Assembly: GCA_005882525.1 (NCBI GenBank)
Contig: VBGO01000095.1
Location: 1 to 10,051 of the forward strand
Source: Chloroflexota bacterium
Lineage (GTDB): Bacteria > Chloroflexota > Dormibacteria > CF-121
Direction of reading: 5' to 3'
Length of the DNA stretch: 10,051 bases
Shown here: positions 8,054-10,051 of the stretch, piece by piece
Position numbering within the stretch: position 1 is the first letter of the stretch
Layout of the letters: every line of letters begins with the position of its first letter
Notes under the pieces: generated by a model
What the model was told of the DNA's origin: nothing
Database searches by the model: none
The model's input: only the letters and a program-made list of their open reading frames with translations
Translations under genes and position numbers: made by a program

Positions 8054-8170
8054 TGCCGTCCACCGGGAGATCAGTGGCCGAGGAGCGCGATGAGGGCCTC
8101 TTCGTCGAGGATCGGCACCTTGAGGCGGTGCGCCTTCTCGACCTTGGAGCCCGGGTCGGTGCCGACCACG
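8054..8170. repeat. Direct repeat, left copy (ligA 3' end plus 17 bp)
   Basis: This 117-bp segment aligns without gaps to 8472-8588 at a constant offset of 418. The seven mismatches are at 8066, 8070, 8086, 8087, 8091, 8094 and 8122. Similarity stops sharply on both sides: at 8171 this copy leaves the ligA sequence, and left of 8054 the flanks are unrelated. It lies at the left end of a 301-bp segment that separates it from the main ligA. Confidence 0.95.
8071..8170 (-). pseudogene. ligA: Orphan 3' fragment of a ligA gene (end of BRCT domain)
   Basis: Read on the minus strand, this stretch gives VVGTDPGSKVEKAHRLKVPI, then LDEEALIALLGH and a TGA stop at 8073-8071. That is the C-terminal end of a LigA BRCT domain. 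The main ligA ends in the same way, except for LDEEAFLVLLGH. Nothing upstream of 8170 continues the ligA frame, so the fragment has no start and cannot encode a ligase. Three changed codons (F/L, L/I, V/A) keep a plausible hydrophobic BRCT helix, and the only other coding change is silent. This looks like the end of a once-functional ligA allele rather than random decay. It could be a relic of a tandem ligA duplication, an end displaced by integration of a ligA-bearing DNA, or a strain-mix assembly artefact. Confidence 0.88.
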
Positions 8171-8174
8171 CACG

Positions 8175-8432
8175 GTGATCGGCAACGCCACCGGGTTGGG
8201 CGAGCGGCGTCTGGTGGCCATCGGCATCTGCGAGATCCTGGCGGGCATTGCCCTCTGGTTTACCGGAGTTCGAATGAACCGGGACGTCGACCGGAGGCTA
8301 CTGGACCCAAAGACCGGCCAGGAGGTCGTCGTCCGTCGCCGTCATACCCTTTTCTGGATTCCAATGCAGTACTGGGCGCCGGTATTGGCATTAATCGGGC
8401 TAATCGTCCTTTTCAACGGAATTCGGCAATAG
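8175..8432 (+). CDS. Small two-helix membrane protein of unknown function
   Basis: I do not recognise this gene. The 85-residue product has a hydrophobic segment at about 13-31 (LVAIGICEILAGIALWFTG), a charged middle (about 34-57) containing DPKTGQEVVVRRRH, and a second hydrophobic segment at about 59-82 that begins LFWIPMQYW. The Trp/Pro/Tyr-rich junction and the clean helix-loop-helix layout look like real protein, not an out-of-frame reading. It is the only plausible plus-strand gene here; it runs head-away from the c-di-GMP gene and tail-to-tail with ligA, 56 bp from the ligA stop. The GTG start (8175) lies five bases after the ligA repeat ends and has no Shine-Dalgarno sequence. The frame is open upstream to a TGA at 8121-8123, so the true 5' end may have been cut off. 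An in-frame ATG at 8274 would lose the first helix. By hand count 8341-8460 is 60/120 G+C against 38/60 in 8581-8640, so the sequence may be foreign. Confidence 0.55.
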   Translation: MIGNATGLGERRLVAIGICEILAGIALWFTGVRMNRDVDRRLLDPKTGQEVVVRRRHTLFWIPMQYWAPVLALIGLIVLFNGIRQ

Positions 8433-8471
8433 GCGGTTCTATCGACCTTTAGCCGTCGGTTCCGGTCGCCA

Positions 8472-8588
8472 TGCCGTCCACCGAGAGCTCAGTGGCCGAG
8501 GAGGACGAGGAAGGCCTCTTCGTCGAGGATCGGCACCTTAAGGCGGTGCGCCTTCTCGACCTTGGAGCCCGGGTCGGTGCCGACCACG
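8472..8588. repeat. Direct repeat, right copy (3' end of the main ligA)
   Basis: This is the partner of 8054-8170, with 110 of 117 bases identical and no gaps. It covers the last 33 codons and stop of the main ligA and 17 bp beyond the stop. Six of the seven mismatches fall in the 41 bp nearest or beyond the stop; the inner 76 bp differ at one site only. Confidence 0.95.
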
Positions 8589-9175
8589 AGGTAGTCGGTC
8601 TTCTTCGACACGCCCGATCCGATCGATCCGCCCAGCCGTTTGATCGCCTCCTCGGCCTCGCCCCTGGTCAGGGAACCGAGCGTGCCGGTGAGCACGAACG
8701 TTTTGCCGCTGAGCGGCCCCTCAACGCGCTCGGGTGTCTTGATCTCGATCCCGGCCTGCAGCAGGCGCTCGATCAGCCGGCGCGACTCCGGCCGCCGGAA
8801 GTATTCATGGACGGCCTCGGCGACGGCCGGGCCCACCCCGCCGATCGCCCGGAGGTCGTCGATGCTCGCCGCCTGCAGCCGGTCGATGATGCCGAAGTGG
8901 TCGGCCAGCAGGCCGGCCATCGTCCAGCCGACATGGTTGATGGCGAGCGCAGAAAGAAAACGCAGGAACGTCGTCGACTTGCTGGCGGCGATGCGGTCGA
9001 GCAGGTTTTGCGCCGATTTGTCCGCAAAGCCGTCCAGGGTCAGTAACTGTTCCTTTGTCAGGTGATAGAGGTCCGCCGGGTCCTTCACCAGCTTGCGGTC
9101 GATCAGCTGCTGCAGGGTGGCGTACCCCAGCCCCTCGATGTCGAGCGAGCCGACGAAGTGTCGAAAATGTTCGAG
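8489..9175 (-). CDS. ligA: NAD-dependent DNA ligase LigA, C-terminal part after a frameshift
   Basis: This is the second half of LigA in a different frame from the first half. From about 9175 it reads LEHFRHFVGSLDIEGLGYAT, the usual sequence just after the zinc finger. Helix-hairpin-helix repeats follow (DPADLYHLTKEQLLTLDGFA; AIGGVGPAVAEAVHEYF), then a BRCT domain beginning at GPLSGKTFVLTGTLGSLTRG and ending LDEEAFLVLLGH, with TGA at 8491-8489. The 228 residues match the expected length of this half. The first in-frame start codon is a GTG at 9088-9086, but that lies inside the conserved LVKDPADLYH and is unlikely to be a real start. The HhH and BRCT regions bind DNA and help the ligase encircle nicks; alone they cannot ligate. 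Either this is the 3' part of a broken gene, or one gene was split by a sequence error at 9176-9177. The final 100 bp are duplicated at 8071-8170. Confidence 0.9.
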   Translation of the reverse strand, partial: LEHFRHFVGSLDIEGLGYATLQQLIDRKLVKDPADLYHLTKEQLLTLDGFADKSAQNLLDRIAASKSTTFLRFLSALAINHVGWTMAGLLADHFGIIDRLQAASIDDLRAIGGVGPAVAEAVHEYFRRPESRRLIERLLQAGIEIKTPERVEGPLSGKTFVLTGTLGSLTRGEAEEAIKRLGGSIGSGVSKKTDYLVVGTDPGSKVEKAHRLKVPILDEEAFLVLLGH

Positions 9176-9176
9176 C

Positions 9177-10051
9177 CCGGGTGGCCGCCTCGCCAGGCTC
9201 CCTAACCAGCTCCGTCCCGCACTCGGGACATTTCTTCGGCATGCGCCAGGGACGGCTCGACGTCGTTCGCTTCTCCGTCAGCACTCGGACGACTTCGGGG
9301 ATGACGTCGCCGGCGCGCTGGATGATGACGTAGTCGCCCGGCCGGATGTCTTTCCGCGCGACCTCGTCTTCGTTGTGCAGCGTCGCCCGGCTCACGGTCG
9401 TGCCTCCGATCTGCACCGGCGTGAGCCAGGCAACCGGGGTGATCGCGCCGGTCCGGCCGACGTAGACCTTGATGTCCTCTACCACCGTCTCCGCCTGCTC
9501 TGGCGGGAACTTGAACGCCAGGGCCCAGCGGGGGCTGCGGGAGACGAAGCCAAGCTCCGCTTGCTGGCCGAGGTCGTTGACTTTGATCACGATGCCGTCG
9601 ATCCCGTAATCGAGCCCACGCCGCTTCTCCAGCCACTCGTCGAGGAAGGTGATGACGGCTTCGATGTCGGCGTGCTTCCGGCGGTTCTCGTTGACGTGGA
9701 ACCCCATCCCCTCGAGCCGCGTCAGGATCTGCTCCTGGCTCCTCGCTCCGCCGGCTGGGTCGAGCGCGTACATGAAGGTATCGAGGCGCCGCCGCGCGGT
9801 CACCCGCGGATCGAGCTGCCTGACCGCACCGGCGGCGGCGTTGCGCGGGTTGGCGAAGAGCGGCTTGCCTTCGGCGGCCAGCTCGGCGTTAAGCCGCTGA
9901 AAGCTACGCTTCGGCATGTAGACCTCGCCCCGAACTTCGAACGCCCTCGGAAATTCTCCAGGGACCGTCACGGACAGCGGGACGCTGGGAATCGTCTTGA
10001 CGTTCGGCGTCACGTCCTCGCCGACGTAGCCGTCGCCGCGGGTGGCCCCGA
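9177..10051 (-). CDS. ligA: NAD-dependent DNA ligase LigA, N-terminal part (5' end outside window)
   Basis: LigA seals nicks in replication and repair using NAD+. The frame enters at the right edge with GATRGDGYVGEDVTPNVKT, a stretch that follows the catalytic KxDG lysine by a short distance, so the active-site lysine and about 145 residues lie outside. Visible nucleotidyltransferase motifs are FEVRGEVYMP, FANPRNAAAGAVRQLDPRVT, YGIDGIVIKV and SPRWALAFKFPPEQAET. The OB-fold follows with VGRTGAITPVAWLTPVQIGG, TTVSRATLHNED and GDYVIIQRAGDVIPEVV. The first half of the zinc finger is CPECGTELVREPGEAATR. After that R (9179-9177) the ligase sequence continues in another frame: four bases (GCTC) stand where relatives have about eleven codons with the second cysteine pair. 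Uncorrected translation would run about 124 residues of unrelated sequence to a stop at 8807-8805. The family is certain; functionality is doubtful as written. Confidence 0.92.

Noticed and set aside
8090..8452. Plus-strand 120-residue reading frame across the ligA relic and the small gene
   Set aside because: It translates the ligA relic backwards and the membrane gene out of frame. Composition is Arg/Gly/Pro-rich with no structure, typical of a GC-rich shadow.
8171..8471. Insertion sequence or transposon
   Set aside because: No transposase, no terminal inverted repeats at the two ends, and flanking repeats of 117 bp are far too long for a target duplication.
8054..8588. CRISPR array or short tandem repeat
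   Set aside because: There are only two repeat copies, each 117 bp and coding for the end of ligA; no regular spacers.
8805..9176. Continuation of the ligA N-terminal frame to a stop at 8805
   Set aside because: The residues after the zinc-finger half are Arg/Pro/Gly-rich and unrelated to LigA, while the true HhH-BRCT sequence sits in the other frame of the same bases.
9173..9182. The 10-bp GAGCCCGGGT at the ligA lesion also occurs in both BRCT repeat copies, suggesting recombination
   Set aside because: The shared stretch is short and GC-rich and the surrounding sequence does not match, so coincidence is the simpler view.

Overview
The window is GC-rich, densely coding bacterial DNA, and almost every gene lies on the minus strand (read right to left). 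In transcription order it holds ligA (5' end beyond the right edge), a short disturbed interval, a large membrane-anchored c-di-GMP protein, gatC, gatA, gatB and an rlmD/rumA-type rRNA methyltransferase. The order ligA - gatCAB - rumA-like gene is familiar from Gram-positive-type genomes such as Bacillus subtilis. With the GC-rich coding style this suggests a soil-type terrabacterium (Chloroflexota, Dormibacterota or Actinomycetota-like). This taxonomic reading is a weak inference, because no marker in the window fixes the phylum.

Positions 4-4458 form a tight operon. gatC, gatA, gatB and rlmD overlap by 4, 1 and 1 bases and use TTG, GTG, ATG and GTG starts, which points to translational coupling. 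GatCAB converts Glu-tRNA(Gln) and/or Asp-tRNA(Asn) to the amide forms, and the last gene methylates a uridine in 23S rRNA. All expected catalytic and metal-binding residues can be seen.

Positions 4481-7930 encode a 1149-residue protein: about eight membrane helices (MASE4-like), PAS, GAF, PAS, GGDEF and EAL. Both the cyclase and the phosphodiesterase motifs are complete. It ends only 22 bp before gatC, with a perfect 6-bp hairpin over its stop codon, so the translation operon may be co-transcribed with, or attenuated behind, a signalling gene.

Positions 7931-8588 are the odd part. The last 100 bp of a ligA coding region plus 17 bp downstream occur twice, at 8054-8170 and 8472-8588. The copies are gap-free, with 7 mismatches in 117 bp. 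Between them lies 301 bp, markedly AT-richer in its right half, with a plus-strand ORF for a small two-helix membrane protein. The right copy belongs to the main ligA and the left copy is an orphan 3' end.

Positions 8489-10051 carry the main ligA. It is recognisable across the nucleotidyltransferase, OB, zinc-finger, helix-hairpin-helix and BRCT regions, but it changes frame at about 9176. About 29 nt appear to be missing there, including the second cysteine pair of the zinc finger. LigA is normally essential, so either the sequence or assembly is wrong at this locus or the cell has another ligase. The ligA fragment duplication and the ligA lesion are the main points worth checking. I saw no tRNA, rRNA, CRISPR array, integrase or transposase.
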